From Eonycteris spelaea (lineage: Eukaryota > Chordata > Mammalia > Chiroptera > Pteropodidae), in assembly GCA_003508835.1 (NCBI GenBank), contig PUFA01000068.1:8441501-8505500 (forward strand): 64,000 bases of DNA, given 5' to 3'. Both the position numbers and the translations under genes were made by a program. Position 1 is the stretch's first letter. The number at the start of each line of letters is the position of its first letter. Below, in pieces: positions 1 through 11,242 of this stretch. A model generated the notes under the pieces. It did not search any database and was not told where the DNA came from. It worked only from the letters and a program-made list of their open reading frames with translations.

Positions 1-1045
1 TAGCCGAGGGGCCAGGAACAAGCCCCATCTCCCCAGTGGTGGGTGTTTGCAATGACTGCTGGGGAGAGATCTGTGAGAAAGGGTCTGGGGCATCTGGCCA
101 CCTCACTCAGTTGGGTCTGTGTTCTCTGCTTCAACAGAAAGTATCCTGCCCTGTGCTCCAGGATCCAATGGCCCTGGAAAGAGGGCTGCAGGGCCCACGG
201 ACTCTTCAAAGCGTGCTGACATGGAGCCAGGTCAGTCCCGTTGTCTGCTCTGATTTCTCTTTGTCATCAGCTGTAAACCTGTGGTCTTGATGAGAAATGC
301 CATCTTGGAATCTGAAACTGCGAGTACTTTTTGGTCGAAGGCTTTTGCCACTAAGCAGCATGGGACGTGGAAGGGGTCAGGTCCGAGTCGGAGTGGCCTT
401 CCTGAGAGCAAATGCAGTAGGAGAACTGGTTGGTGCTGGAAGCCAAGACAGCAGCCAGCATGGTGCAAGGACAGGGCAGGCAAGGGCCAGCCATTGAGCG
501 AGATGTGATGGAGGAGGTGGCAGCCAGGAGCATCTCGCAGGCCCTGGATCACAGAGGCGGCAGTGGCAATATGGGTCATTCTAGGGTCCAGACGACCGGG
601 GGCTGGGTCCAGAGTTCATTGGTTACATTTTAAGATGAGCCGAAGTGGGATCAGAGGCATAGTTGAGATAGAACATGAGGAAGTAAGTGGGTAGCCGGTC
701 TGAGGGCCAGGTCTAGCTGGCCAGAATGGCTCTTGGGAGGCTATTCCTTTATTTCTGTACAGAAGCCAGTGACAAAAAGAGTAGGAAACACCTGGGTTGG
801 GCGAAAAAATTAGAAGGCTGTTTCAAGCTAGAGAAGGACAATGGCACAGAGGGAAGTGGAATCATAAATAGAGGCTGGGCCGTGGTGAAGAAGGCTGAAG
901 AAGAAGCAAGGGAGCCAGGACCCAAGGAGCAGACCCTTTATTGTAAACCTGCTATGAACCAAGCAATTTTTCTTATCCTCCAAGCAATCTTGCAAGGTAG
1001 AAGTCTGAGTCTTGTTAGGCTCAGTTACACTACAGTAATAAATTC
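1..1045. other. Unique-looking sequence, no gene recognised
   Basis: I see no repeat family, conserved domain or RNA gene here. A 124-residue frame at 726-1100 (+) has no recognisable domain, and its last residues run into the old repeat that starts near 1050, so I do not call it a gene. Confidence 0.5.
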
Positions 1046-1049
1046 ACTC

Positions 1050-1390
1050 CAGAATCTCAGTGGCTTAATAAAGCAAAGGTTTATTTCTTGCTCTTGCTGA
1101 GTGTCTAACTGAAGTGAGTGGAGGGCTCTGCTCTACCTAGTGACTTAGGGACCAGGCTGATGAAAGACCAGCTATATATTAGGGATACCTCCTGGAACAT
1201 GTGGCTACCTAGGTCTCTTCAGCAGGGGAGAGATCATTTGGAAAGGCTGAACACTGGCTCTTAAATGTGTAGTCCAGAAGTGACACATAGGCCGTCAATC
1301 AGAACTAGTCACATGTTCCTGCCCGATGAAGACATTGCAGAAATACAGACCTCTGGGAAATGTGGGAAAGACATGGCTATTTGACGAGCA
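1050..1390 (-). mobile_element. Ancient LTR-like interspersed repeat, family uncertain
   Basis: The order 'agtggcttaa', 'aaaggtttatttcttgctc', 'gggaccaggctgatg', 'agaactagtcacatg' and 'gggaaatgtgggaa' matches a widespread mammalian repeat I remember, with the usual antisense LTR opening. The copy is diverged and I cannot name the subfamily. The segment at 45990-46320 shares the late part of this order. Confidence 0.4.
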
Positions 1391-1399
1391 GTAACTGCC

Positions 1400-1530
1400 T
1401 CTGCCATATTATTATTTCCACTTTACAGGGAAGAAAACTGAGGCTCAGAGAAATGAACTATCTTATCTGAGGTCTCCCAGCTAAAAAGTGCTAGAATCTA
1501 GACCTGACATAACATCCGATTCTATCATTT
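1400..1530 (-). mobile_element. MIR SINE fragment, antisense
   Basis: It contains the antisense MIR core: 'ttccactttacaggg', 'gaaaactgaggctcagag', and then an acquired-trait block resembling 'ctcccagctaaaaagtg'. It is non-coding, tRNA-derived and decayed. Confidence 0.8.
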
Positions 1531-1665
1531 ATTTAGTTTTTCAACAAAGATATATTGAATACTAGTGCTAGGTCCAATGCCATACTAGGCTCTGGGGACA
1601 TTACAAGGAACAAAAACAAAGCTAGCTTTTGCTCTCAGCCTGAAAATGTATAACTACAAACTGGG
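1530..1665 (-). mobile_element. L2 LINE 3' end, antisense
   Basis: 'tttttcaacaaagatatattgaat' followed by 'aggctctggggacattacaag' and 'gaacaaaaacaaa' follows the antisense L2 3'-end order (cattcaacaaatatttattga, tgctggggatac, gaacaaaacaga). It abuts the MIR on its left. Confidence 0.75.
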
Positions 1666-1744
1666 ACAGATGCTCAGCATTAGAGACATATGGTTCTCTG
1701 AAAAGATCTATTAAGATTTTTAGCTTTTCATATAGAGAGACAGG

Positions 1745-1915
1745 TAAATGGGGTTCCATTTATTGAGGCATTGTGCCAAGAACTTATTTATCACTTCCAC
1801 AACCCATGAGGTAGTTCTTACAATTCCATTTTTTAAGATAAGAAAACCGAGTTTCATTCAATGAGGACAGATAACTAAGCTGAAGTGGATTCTTTAACCC
1901 CATTTATGCTCACTT
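1745..1915 (-). mobile_element. MIR SINE, antisense
   Basis: 'tttattgaggcattgtgcca', 'cacaacccatgaggta' and 'aagataagaaaaccgag' reproduce the antisense MIR order: cattta-ttgag, Ag-caac-cc-tgaggta, and ga-gaaac-gag. Confidence 0.8.
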
Positions 1916-2335
1916 GTGATGACGCGAAAGTTAGGATAAAAAATCGAATCTCGTCCCTTGTTCCATCTAAACCTAAGAAATATGGTCTCCTCTTCCTGCT
2001 CTCAATCCCCCCATCCAGGGCCTTTCTCCTCCTGGTCCCCCTAACATTCTACAGGTGTCACAACACATGAACACAGCTTTCACCAGTGGTGGGAGCTTCT
2101 TGGGGCTCAGACGTGGGGTCCTTCCTTCCCATATCGATGCTTTCCATACAGCTGGGCCCAGAGCAAAGCTTGTTGAACTCAAGGAAGGAGGGAAGGTATT
2201 GCATAAATATAAGTAACAGGATCTGAGTCTGACAAAATAAGGTTGAATCTGAGCCTTGGCAAAGGCAGATTCTCTGTCAATAATGTGCTTCCTTTTCCCT
2301 CCCGCCTCATATCCTCCCATCCCTTCCCTTACACT
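1916..2335. other. No feature recognised
   Basis: About 420 bases without a repeat I can name. A 133-residue minus-strand frame (1973-2374) crosses it. It has no recognisable domain and I treat it as chance. Confidence 0.5.
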
Positions 2336-2339
2336 TTGT

Positions 2340-2700
2340 GCTATATTTAACCTGACCCCATCACTTCTCTCCACTCCTCAGCATGTGTGATCAGCTCTTC
2401 TTTCTGCATACTGGTCCAAGCTACCATCTCGGACCTGAATTACAACAGTAGCATCCTCATGGGGCACTGCTGCTACCCTTCCCTCCTGGTATCTAACATG
2501 GAGTTATCTATTAAAATACTTGTTGGATTAGATCTGTCCCCTGCTCCAAATCCTCCTATGGCTCCCATCTCACACACAGGAAAAGCCAAGGGCCTCACAG
2601 GGACCCACCAAACACATTGGCCTCTCTGCTGTTCCTGAACCATGAATGCACTCCTGCCTCAGGGCATAAGCATCGAGGTCTTTTTTCCAGTCTTGGGGAA
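2340..2700 (+). mobile_element. L2 LINE fragment, sense
   Basis: The order of 'ggtccaagctaccatctcgg', 'tacaacagtagcatcct', 'aatcctcctatggctccca', 'ggcctctctgctgttcctg' and 'actcctgcctcagggc' matches the L2 3' half in the sense direction. The coding frame is destroyed. Confidence 0.8.
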
Positions 2701-2860
2701 AGCTCTTCAGGCAGAGGGAACAGCAATGAACAAACTGCTAAGTCACCATCTGAGTCAGCAGAGCACACGTGGGGCTGAAAAGTCCTGAACACAAGCGTCT
2801 TTTTGCTCAAGGAGTGGCAGGAGGCAAAGTGGACGTAGCAGAGGTGAGAGCAGGATGCCT
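2700..2860 (-). mobile_element. L2 LINE fragment, antisense, between two sense L2 pieces
   Basis: 'ttcaggcagagggaacagca' followed by 'atgaacaaactgc' resembles the antisense L2 block. It lies between two sense-strand L2 pieces (2340-2700 and 2890-3120), which suggests an insertion or rearrangement. The downstream half is too decayed to be sure. Confidence 0.4.
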
Positions 2861-2889
2861 GCCCTGATCATGCTGTAACAAGGAGCAAT

Positions 2890-3125
2890 ATTCCCAGTCC
2901 AGTTCTCCCTGTGTCCTCTTCTATCTGATCTTTTCCACATAACATTCACCCAATGCATTGCATATTACTTGGTAAGTTTTGTTTCTTTTTCTGTCTTCTC
3001 CCATTGGAACATATGCTCCGCGAGTTTAGACACCTACTTTGTGTTGTTCCCTGCAGTATTCTTATGCTGGGACCACTGGCACTCATTACATATACATTGA
3101 ATGAAGAATACATAAACAAATAATT
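2890..3125 (+). mobile_element. L2 LINE 3' end, sense
   Basis: 'cattggaacatatgctccgc', 'gttccctgcagtattc' and a terminal 'attgaatgaag' match the L2 3' end: agaatgtaagctcc, tgtatcccca, and ttgaatgaatg. It is probably the continuation of the L2 at 2340-2700. Confidence 0.7.
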
Positions 3126-3149
3126 ACACAATACATTCTTTATCATTAC

Positions 3150-3260
3150 TTGGTTACAATTTTTGTTCAGACCATCCTGCCTTTACATATGCCGTTCCCT
3201 CTTCCAGAAATATCCTCCCTGTCTTGCTCTCTCCCACTAACTTCCTCACTCTTTCTCATT
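3150..3260 (+). mobile_element. L2 LINE fragment, sense
   Basis: 'tatgccgttccctcttcca' followed by 'cttcctcactctttctc' resembles the L2 block tgctgttccctctgcctgga and ctcactcc. It is short and diverged. Confidence 0.5.
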
Positions 3261-3431
3261 CACTCTGCCTGCCCAGGAGGGCGATGTCCTTGCATCACAT
3301 GGCACAGGCATTATCCATCTATCCCTGTGAGGCTGGGCTTGCAAGAGCAAGCACAGTTCTTCTCTGAGCCCACGGCCTGATGCACAGCTTGGGTCCGGTT
3401 CCTGTTGTTGGCCTGAGCCTAGTGGACCAGA

Positions 3432-3445
3432 GCGCCATCTGCGAG
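3432..3445 (-). promoter_or_regulatory. Candidate CTCF-like site
   Basis: Read on the minus strand the 14-mer is CTCGCAGATGGCGC. It fits the CTCF core CCASYAGRKGGCRS at 12 of 14 positions, with mismatches at the second and third bases. It sits in unique sequence. A motif match alone does not show occupancy. Confidence 0.3.
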
Positions 3446-4160
3446 TGCAATCCATGGACCCCTTACCCTCCTTCAGGAAGCAGGAGCCCTTGTTGCCAAC
3501 TCAGTCTCCTCCTGTTAACAGCCACCTCAGAGATCGGGGAGATGATCAGAAAGATGAGGCAAATGGGACACTAATGAAATTCAGAGAGAAAACTAAATTG
3601 GGAGGTGTTGCAAACACCATGGAGGAGGAGCATGTGATTCGAAAGGATCTTTCCACGGTGGGAGGTGGAGTGGGGGAGTGCAGAGAGTGCTGGATGTGGC
3701 ATTACATGGGCCTTCTCTGATACCCACATGTGGGGTGGCCCATGTGATCACTTGAGGGGCTTTTCTAACTTTAAGTCAGGGGACTTTTAATTGGTTGACT
3801 CATTCATTCATTCATGCTTTCCCACCAACTTGCCAAAAAAGATTTGAGTGCGTTAACGATTTTAAATGGATTAATTAAGACCGAGAATATTTAATGCAAA
3901 ATTAAGGTACAAAGTAAGGGAGGAAAAAGGGAAGGGGAGAAGAAGAAGATTATCAGGGCCACCCAGAAAAGGGATTCCTGAGAAACAGCACAGGGCTCTT
4001 GTGACAAGCAGATGGGACTGAGAATGCTAAAGACGGTTAGGGATGGAAAAGCTCTGGTCAACAGCAGTAATGATGACCAGCGCACATTCAAATCCATTTT
4101 CGTTTCTTCATATAAACTTTGACTGTGTACTGCGTGCTGCTCCCCCTGCCCCCCCCGCCT
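3446..4160. other. Unique-looking sequence apart from a short (CATT)n
   Basis: I recognise no gene or interspersed repeat. The minus-strand frame of 114 residues at 3891-4235 has low-complexity Ser/Leu/Phe content and no domain, so it is not called. Confidence 0.45.
3797..3816 (+). repeat. Short (CATT)n run
   Basis: About four tandem CATT units. It is followed by an AT-rich unique stretch, 3830-3910, with homeodomain-like TTAATTAA. Confidence 0.8.
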
Positions 4161-4164
4161 ACCG

Positions 4165-4285
4165 TGGGGTACTTTTTTTTTTAACTGTCTTATTGAATGC
4201 TCACAGCATCTGCAATGTGGTCTTTTAAAGCTCATTTTGGAGATGAGATGACTGAGGTTCAGAGATACTGAGTTATCTCTTCAGC
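4165..4285 (-). mobile_element. MIR SINE fragment, antisense
   Basis: 'ttattgaatgctcacagc' followed by 'gagatgagatgactgaggtt' and 'cagagata' matches the start and middle of antisense MIR with an internal loss. Confidence 0.55.
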
Positions 4286-4800
4286 AAATGGTGCCAGGGC
4301 TACTGGATATCTATATGCAGAAACATAAAGTTGGACCCCTTCCTCACACCAAATACAAATATTAACTTAAAATACATCATTGACCTAAATTTAAGAGGTA
4401 AAACTCTAAACCCTTAGAAGAAAACATAGGAATAAATGTTCCTGATCTCAGGTTAGGCACTGGTTTGGGACTTACAAAATAGAGGAAGGATAAAATACAT
4501 AAATAGGACATCATCAAAATTAAAAATTTAGTGCTTCAAAGAACATCGTAAAAAAAGTGAAAAGACAACCATAGAATTAGAGAAAATATTTGCAGTCATA
4601 GATCTGATAAGGAACCTGTATCCAGAATATATAAAAAATTCTTATAATTCATCAAATGTAAGAACAAAAAGACTAAGTGAAAAATAGGCAAAGTGTTTGA
4701 ATAAATATTTCTCCCAAGAAAATATAGAAAAGGTGAATAAGCACATAAAAAGACATCCAACATTTTTAGCCATCAGAGGAATGTAAATCAGAGACACTGA
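4286..4800 (+). mobile_element. Old L1 LINE fragment, sense
   Basis: It follows the sense L1 end-of-ORF2 region: 'ttggaccccttcctcacacc', 'gacctaaatttaagagg', 'agaaaacataggaataaatg', 'aggacatcatcaaaatta', 'caaagtgtttgaataaatat' and 'gccatcagaggaatgtaaat'. Every frame is broken. It stops before the 3' UTR, so the copy is truncated at both ends. Confidence 0.88.
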
Positions 4801-5081
4801 GTTCTTTCTGATACTAAAGCTTCCTAACCATATACCTCCCTGAGCCTGGGGAAGAGGTCACAGTTAGGAGAGAAAGGGGAACTGGCTTGCCACTGAACGT
4901 TTTCACAGGAAGGGAAAGGAGAGGGAGAGACAGGGAATGGTGGGCAAGACAGAAACATCCAGCTAGGGACGGACCGCCCATGGGTTTTTCTGAGCAATAG
5001 GCAGAAACTGCCGTCTGAGAAGGCTTCCTAGGGCCAGTTGTACACTCTGCCTTCTACTACCCTCTTACAGATGTCCTAAAG

Positions 5082-5566
5082 CAATAGTTGTAACTCTCTG
5101 GTTTCAGTAAAACCCTGTTTACCCTTCGAAATTTTTGAGATTCCCAAAGAGTTTTTGTTTATCTGATTGTATCTATAGAAATTTGTCATACTAGTAATTA
5201 GCACTGGGAAACACACACACACACACACACCAAATTGTTATTTATAGCTTATCTAAAATAACAATAATAAACTGTTACATTATCATAAATAACACATTTT
5301 TATGAAATAATGACTTTTCTAAAACAAACAAATGTATGAGATGACATCATTTTATACTATGGCAAATCTCTTTTTAATGTTTGGCTTAACAGGTATATCT
5401 GCTTCTGCATTCAATCTGGAAAACTGCATTGTGTACTCATAAGAGGATGAGGATGAAAAAGGTAGATAAGGGCATAGCATTACTGTAAGGAGTTTTGACC
5501 TCAAATATCTTGAAAGGGTCTCAGGGATCTGCAGGGAACCCTGGACTACACTTTGAAAACTGTGGA
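5082..5566 (+). mobile_element. Ancient DNA transposon, probably hAT type
   Basis: It begins 'caatagttgtaactctctgg' and ends 'tacactttgaaaactgtg', which resemble degraded hAT inverted termini (cagtggttctcaa and ttgagaaccactg). Inside are 'tctgcttctgcattcaatct' and 'gaaagggtctcagggatc', which I recall as parts of one mammalian DNA repeat. I find no clear 8-bp target duplication. The family name is uncertain. Confidence 0.5.
5210..5231 (+). repeat. (CA)n microsatellite
   Basis: About 10 uninterrupted CA units inside the transposon fossil. Confidence 0.95.
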
Positions 5567-5729
5567 TGTATGAGGTAAGATCTTCACTGCAGAATTCAGC
5601 AGGGAGTGGAAAAGAAGTCAACTGTGAATCTAAGAAAGACAGGAAGAGAAATGAGGACAGTCTTAGAGGAGAGGGGGTGGGAATTCTCCTGAATAAAGCC
5701 AGGCTACTCTGGGGATACTGCATATGATA

Positions 5730-5935
5730 TTCACTTGGCCCAGAATGCTTTCTCTTATCTTGCTTGGCTGCTTGTCAAAATCCTCTTGATGCTTTAAGGT
5801 TCATTTAGGTGTAGCTGCCTCTGGAAAGCCCTTCTCACCATCCTTAACTCAAGGCTGGGTGAAGCCCTCCTCCACATCACCCTCATGGGTACCACTAAGG
5901 TGAACACTGCATTAGAAGCATGGATGGGAGGTTGA
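5730..5935 (+). mobile_element. L2 LINE fragment, sense
   Basis: 'ggcccagaatgctttctctt', 'ggttcatttaggtgtagctg' and 'ggaaagcccttctcaccatc' follow the L2 order ctggaatgctcttcc, caggtctttgctca, and gaggccttccctgacca. Confidence 0.65.
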
Positions 5936-6184
5936 GGCCTACTTGTGGAAAGCTCGGGATGCCAGAAAGAGGCTGTTATTCTTGTTTAAGAAGTGAGAAG
6001 AAAGGGATTGAAGGATTTTGCATAAGCATCAACTTGATGATATACAAATTTATATTTACCGAGGAAGACTGTGGTCACCAACAGGCAGATTAAAGTCATC
6101 CATTACTAATTCTAATTCACTAGCAAATAAAGAATTATCAATTATCTAGAAAAGAAGGGGAAATGAGGAAAGGAGGAAAGAAAC

Positions 6185-6370
6185 GAACAGCTTACTCGCT
6201 AAGCGCCAGGCATTCACCAGGTTATTGAATCATCACAGCAGTTAGTATTTTCCCTCTAAGGGAAATTTTACAGATGAAATAAACTGAGGCATCCGCCCCA
6301 CCAAGGTTATCTTTCTAGGAAGTGTCAGAGCTGAGATTCAAGAGCAAGCCACTTCTAAAGCCCATGATTG
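6185..6370 (-). mobile_element. MIR SINE, antisense
   Basis: 'cgctaagcgccaggcattc', 'acagatgaaataaactgagg' and 'gtcagagctgagattcaaga' match antisense MIR over most of its length. Confidence 0.8.
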
Positions 6371-6917
6371 TTTTTCCCATGACTCCAAATGAGCTTGGAA
6401 TTATTTATTTGACCTGGAGTGTTTACTGCTATATACTGCTCTTTTAAAAATGTGTTTCTATTGTATCTTTCCAAATATACTTTTTTTTTTTTTTTAACAG
6501 GAATACTAATTATGCGTCCCTGTTCTACCCTTTTGGAGCCTACCATGCCAGCTTTTCTGCACACAACAGGCAATCAATAGTCCCCACCTTTGAACTGCCT
6601 ACTTTTCATAGCAGACATGGCCATAATCAAGACATTAACCTGTTGCTGTTAGCTAGAGTTATTATCGACTCAGAGATTATTAAGTGCTCAGGTCCTGACT
6701 GAACTGTTCATCCTGGTTGGTGATGGGAACCTGGGAAGACAAAGGGCTTGGGACAGATATATTGTTTTTCTCAAGATCAGGTTGGAGAAATAATCTTAAA
6801 TGGAACACCCTAGTTCTTATGTAAATACTGAGTAAGGCAAAGAAGGCTTCGAGGCTTCTTTGTGACTGTATTGTCACATATGGTACCAATTATGTAAGAA
6901 TAAATTAAGCAAGGATA
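6371..6917. other. No gene or repeat recognised apart from a T15 run
   Basis: A T15 tract lies at 6481-6495. The rest is unremarkable AT-rich sequence. Confidence 0.5.
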
Positions 6918-7110
6918 AATGAACATTTATTGAACTCTTACTATGGGTTAGTATCATGTTTTACCGTCATTATGAAGATGTTTTTGGCTCTATAAGATAG
7001 GAAGAGCCCCATTTCCAGTGATCAAACTGAGACACAGAGAAATGTCTTGCTTGGAAGCATGGATATTCTAGTAGACGGAGCTGGAGTTAGAGCCAGGTCT
7101 CTTTGGGACA
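6918..7110 (-). mobile_element. MIR SINE, antisense
   Basis: 'aacatttattgaactcttac', 'ccatttccagtgatcaaact' and 'gagacacagagaaatg' give the antisense MIR order. The 3' block 'gctggagttagagccagg' also fits. Confidence 0.8.
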
Positions 7111-8100
7111 CCATGCTGTCTTTCACCCAGGGAGAGAATGCTGTTTGTCCAGTCAGGGTGCCGTGCTCTCACTGATGAGGTGCCGCAGTCCTAGCAGTGC
7201 TGCCCTGGCCACTGACATCCTCGTGCTGGTTTCAGACTCGTTTCTTCCCAGACCATTTGTCTATCTTCTTCCTGAGTTTGTACCTTCAGTCTTCACTCAG
7301 AGCACCTGGAATGCCCACCACCCCACCATGCCACCATTATCTTCCAGGACCCAGTATCTGCTTAATCAATGTTTTGGGGCTGAGTGAGCACGATGGATTT
7401 AGGAAAAAGAAAAAGCAGATGACTTCAGATGAAATCCAAAAGATGCCAAAGATTATGCTTGAAACACAGGAGTCCCTATTTGCTCAAAAAAGGAAACCCT
7501 GTAAAGGAACCACCTCTGGCCTCAGCCTCCTTTGCCTTGGGCAAAGCAGGCATGGAATTCTGCCCTTCCCTGAGGCCTGTGCCGTTGAGGTCGGCAGTCA
7601 TGTGGCCACTGCTGTGGATGTCACTGCCTTTCTGTAACCCCCTTTAGTATGATCCTGATTTACCTCTCCCCCATCCTTAGGGTGGTGCTGCTGTACAGTC
7701 CTGGGTAGGCAAAATGATCACAGAGCTGCTTAGGAGCCGAATGCTGGGTTAATTTCTAAATGGGAAGGTCAGTGTCATTACCGTTGGTGGATTCATAATG
7801 GTAGTGCTTGCTTCCTGTTGCTAATTTCATCTTCAGCTATACATCTTGGTGGCCAGTTTAGCCAAAGCAGCCAAGGTCATGGTTGGAAGGCTTTTTTCCA
7901 AAGCCGTGGATCTCTATCACTGTATTGCCTTGACTTACCTGTTGTGAAATGGATGCATTTAGAAATCTTCCACGCATACTGCTTTTATGTAAGCTCCCTT
8001 GGTGGAAGAAAAAACAGTGAGTCAACATTGATAAGTCCAGAATCCTGTGCTTCTTTGGATTCTAACCATGGTGGAAAAGTTGAGTGTGCAGAAAACACCC
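7111..8100. other. Unique sequence, possible weak L2 at 7195-7390
   Basis: A C/T-rich segment ending 'gtatctgcttaatcaatg' vaguely resembles a sense L2 3' end. The evidence is too weak for a call. A 146-residue plus frame (7197-7637) crosses it without any domain, so it is not called. Confidence 0.35.
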
Positions 8101-8104
8101 CAGG

Positions 8105-8345
8105 GGTGAGAACAGACATTTGTTGAGTACCTATTATATGTCAGCCACTGAGCGAGGCATTTCACAGTCCATTTAACCCTCACAGTTACCAGTGAGGTAA
8201 GCATTGTTATTTCTGATTCACAGATGGGGCTGTGGAGTCTCAGAGAGGGTCAGTGACTTTAAGTCACACAGCTGAGAAGTGGGGGATCCTGGAATTGAGT
8301 CAAGGTCATCTGCTGCAAAGCCCACCTTCTTCCCACTGAGTTGAA
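8105..8345 (-). mobile_element. MIR SINE, near full length, antisense
   Basis: It opens 'catttgttgagtacctatta', then has 'catttaaccctcacag', 'cagatggggctgtgg' and 'aagtcacacagctgagaagt'. It closes near 'cttcttcccactgag'. Confidence 0.88.
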
Positions 8346-8369
8346 AATAATAACAATAAACAGCAGGAA

Positions 8370-8505
8370 GAACCATGATTTATGGCATGCTACTCCACAC
8401 CCTGACATATTTAAGCTCATTTAATCTTGACAACAACCCAGTGATGTTAGGTGCTGTTACCATCCCCATTTACACATGAGGAAACCAAGGCACAGAGAAA
8501 TGCTC
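8370..8505 (-). mobile_element. MIR SINE fragment, antisense
   Basis: 'ctcatttaatcttgacaaca', 'acatgaggaaaccaagg' and 'cacagagaaatg' are a clean antisense MIR core. It lies immediately after another antisense MIR. Confidence 0.85.
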
Positions 8506-8799
8506 TCAACGTGAAAAATTTTCCAAAAATGGGTGTTCAGAATGTAAGCCCCAGCAATCTGCCATGTGTGCTGCTCTGTCATAAGCAGCTCTTGTCAAAA
8601 ATAAGCACAGGCCTTGCTCATAGGATGTGCTTAATAATATTTGGTCATTGATAATTAATGTCATGGTGCTCTTACTACCCCTCTGGAATGGGTAGTTTGG
8701 CCATGATGAACAGCCTATACTAGCCATTGAGCTACCCTCACTGTGGGAGACTTCTGACAGGCCAGAGACGCCTGGACTGGAATGCCAAGCATGTTAGAT

Positions 8800-9045
8800 G
8801 GATGTATAGTGCAGTAGAAGAGAACAGGATCTGGAATCAGATCAGTGGAGTCCAAGCCTGACTTACTAGCCCTGGACTTTGGGCAAGTTACTTAAACTCT
8901 CTGTGCTTCAGTTTCCTGCTATGTAAAATGGATATCTTAAGAGCCCATACCTCAATGGGCTATTGCAAATATTTTTTTAAAAAATCATGTGAAATACTTA
9001 TAATCAGGGATAGCACAAAAAAAAAAAAACAGGTGCCCAATATAT
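8800..9045 (+). mobile_element. MIR SINE, sense
   Basis: 'ggatctggaatcagatcag', 'gactttgggcaagttactta', 'tgtgcttcagtttcctgc' and 'gtaaaatggata' match sense MIR. An A13 run near 9017 interrupts the tail. Confidence 0.85.
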
Positions 9046-9054
9046 GCCATCTAT

Positions 9055-9220
9055 CATATAATAGAATATTAGTTTATAGAGCTGGACTTATGAGGTGATC
9101 AAGTTATACCCTCTCATTTACAGATGAGAAAACTGAGGTCCAGAGACAGGCAGTAATTGGTACAGGTCTCACAGCATTTCAGTTCTCTGATTCCAATGCC
9201 AGTGTTCATTCTGATACTGC
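9055..9220 (-). mobile_element. MIR3/L3-like fragment, antisense
   Basis: 'atagagctggacttatgagg' followed by 'ccctctcatttacagatga' and 'gaaaactgaggtccagag' follows the family with a gagctggaagggacc head and catttacagatgagg core. I associate that family with MIR3 or the L3 3' end. Confidence 0.6.
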
Positions 9221-9289
9221 CAGCCATATTTAGGACAACGACTTCGAGAAGCCAACCCATCAGTCTCATATCTAGAGATTTTAGTTGGT

Positions 9290-9800
9290 TATCTTTAAAT
9301 CCGCTTAATTTTTTTTTGATGGTCTGTTCTTTTATACTTTCACCACCCATTTATGTATATTTGTTTACTTATTTAATATTGTGCACACTTATTTCATTTT
9401 TCTGAATCTGATCATTTCAATATCTATAGTATTCATAGGTATGATTCATTTGTTCATTGTACCTATTGTCTCTTGCTCATGGTGGCTTATTTCCTCTCAA
9501 GTTCCATGATTTTTTAAGTTGTGGGTTCATGATTGTCAAGACTTTATGGGACTTCTTTGAAGGCTGAATTGAAAATGCATTGCTATAAGAAAGGATCTGC
9601 ATTTACTTTTGCCTCGTGGCTGGAGGATCATCAACTTGAGGTCACTTTTAAATGCTCAGCTTAGACTTGTGATTTTTTTCTGGCCACAAGGTAATACCTA
9701 TTTAAGTTCCAAACCCAAGTAAGGGCCATTTTGTGATTGGAAATTCCCCTTTGCTCAGCTTAAGTCATTTCCTTACTATCTCCTTCTGTGGGGTAGGATT
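9290..9800 (-). mobile_element. Possible antisense L1 3'-region fragment
   Basis: 'cttgctcatggtggcttatt' and 'ttgtgggttcatgattgtca' recall an antisense old-L1 3' segment. The match is from memory and patchy. Confidence 0.35.
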
Positions 9801-10530
9801 TTTTTTTCCTTATTCTCCCTTTCAGGGTATAAATGTACCCTCTCAGAGTCCTAGACTTAAGATCTCAGTTTGACTTCCAACTTTTAAAGGACTTTGCTTC
9901 TTTTGTTGGCCTTCAATACTCAAAACCCCAGACCACCAACAACCGGCTGATACCTGTAAAACTGTCACCTGCTCAGTGCTTGGGAACGTCTATGGATTCA
10001 CGCTATCTATGGCTAGTGTGACCTCTGAGGATTTCCTTCTTTTTCTTGACAGTTCATCTCTGTATTAAAAATAAGTTTGTTTCTTTAACATGATATTTTT
10101 CCATGTCCTGCATTAGGAGAATTTCTTAGGGTGAGCAGGTAACCATAATCCTGTAAATAGAAGTCTGAAGTGGTCCCTCTGTGCTTCATTGGTATGAACA
10201 TGGGACTCTATTAGCTAGGGTTTTCCTGGTTATTACTCTTTAGAAGTTTATCCTATTTTTGCTTTGAGGTCAACTCAGAATGCCAGGATCACTGAGGGGA
10301 AGTTTCTATGGCATAGGCCAAGTCCCTGTCCCTCAGTGTTGCCACCATCACTATTCTGAATTCTCAGCTTGTTTTTATCAGCTTTACCAGGACCTTGACC
10401 AAGTATGTTACCTATAGATGTTGCCAAATGAAAACTGGTTTTGCAAAACCTGCCAGAAGGTACCACATTCTGAAGGCATGCCTCCATGCTAGTGCTATGA
10501 TCCAGCCATCCCAGACATGGTCCTTAAGTT
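9801..10530. other. No feature recognised
   Basis: About 730 bases with no repeat or coding signal that I can support. Confidence 0.5.
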
Positions 10531-10532
10531 CA

Positions 10533-10790
10533 ATTGCCCATTGGTTCATTCATTCCACAAATATTTACTGAGTACCTAACACATGCTGTGCCATGTTAGG
10601 CTTGGGGATGCAGAGATGGATAAGCCATAGCCCTTCCCCTTGTGTACAAGGACATTTACATGGACAGTGACCACAGAGTCTGATCATTGCTTTGGCAGAA
10701 CAAAACTGAAAGAAGGGGCTAACCCAGCCTCACATGGGGGTGTCTAGGCAGGCTTCCCATATAAAGTAGCAAGTGAATATAAGGTATGAG
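10533..10790 (-). mobile_element. L2 LINE 3' end, antisense
   Basis: 'ttcattcattccacaaatat', 'ttactgagtacctaacacat', 'ggcttggggatgcagagatg' and, later, 'aggcaggcttcc' follow antisense L2. Confidence 0.85.
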
Positions 10791-10899
10791 AAACAGATAG
10801 CAAATCTAAACACAGAAATGATCACGAAGCATCAGGCCCTCAAAAGAAAACAGGAATGCTCCACTTGAGAAGAAGTTGTCCAGCTGATTTTTCTTTCCT

Positions 10900-10965
10900 A
10901 GTCTTGGTCTATGGGTAAGAATTATTCTCCTTTACTCTGGGGACAACACTTTGAGAACCACTGGT
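10900..10965 (+). mobile_element. MER5A-type hAT transposon, 3' end
   Basis: It ends 'gacaacactttgagaaccac' plus 'tg', the MER5A 3' terminus. Only the last ~60 bases are recognisable. Confidence 0.6.
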
Positions 10966-11242
10966 ATAATGTACACATTTTCAACACAGGCATATCATAT
11001 TCAGGGGGCAAATTTAATTCTTCAGTAGTTGCAGGTAAAAAAAAAAAATCTGTTATTGCAATGGTTTGCGGTCCTCCAAAGGGCCATAGTAAATAAACAG
11101 ATACATAGTATATTTGCGGGATTACAATTTCATAGGAAGGGGGTAGATTTGGAGGGGAAAAAAGTCTATAAAGGCTCTTTGACTGGAGGGGGTTGGCGGG
11201 TGGGGTTATAATGAAAACAAAAGCTAAGAACCACTTATGTAA

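Noticed and set aside
726..1100. 124-residue plus-strand frame with Lys/Glu-rich middle
   Set aside because: No domain, and the C-terminal part is translated from an interspersed repeat.
7197..7637. 146-residue plus-strand frame
   Set aside because: No domain. It overlaps a probable decayed L2, and an alternative frame of similar length overlaps it.
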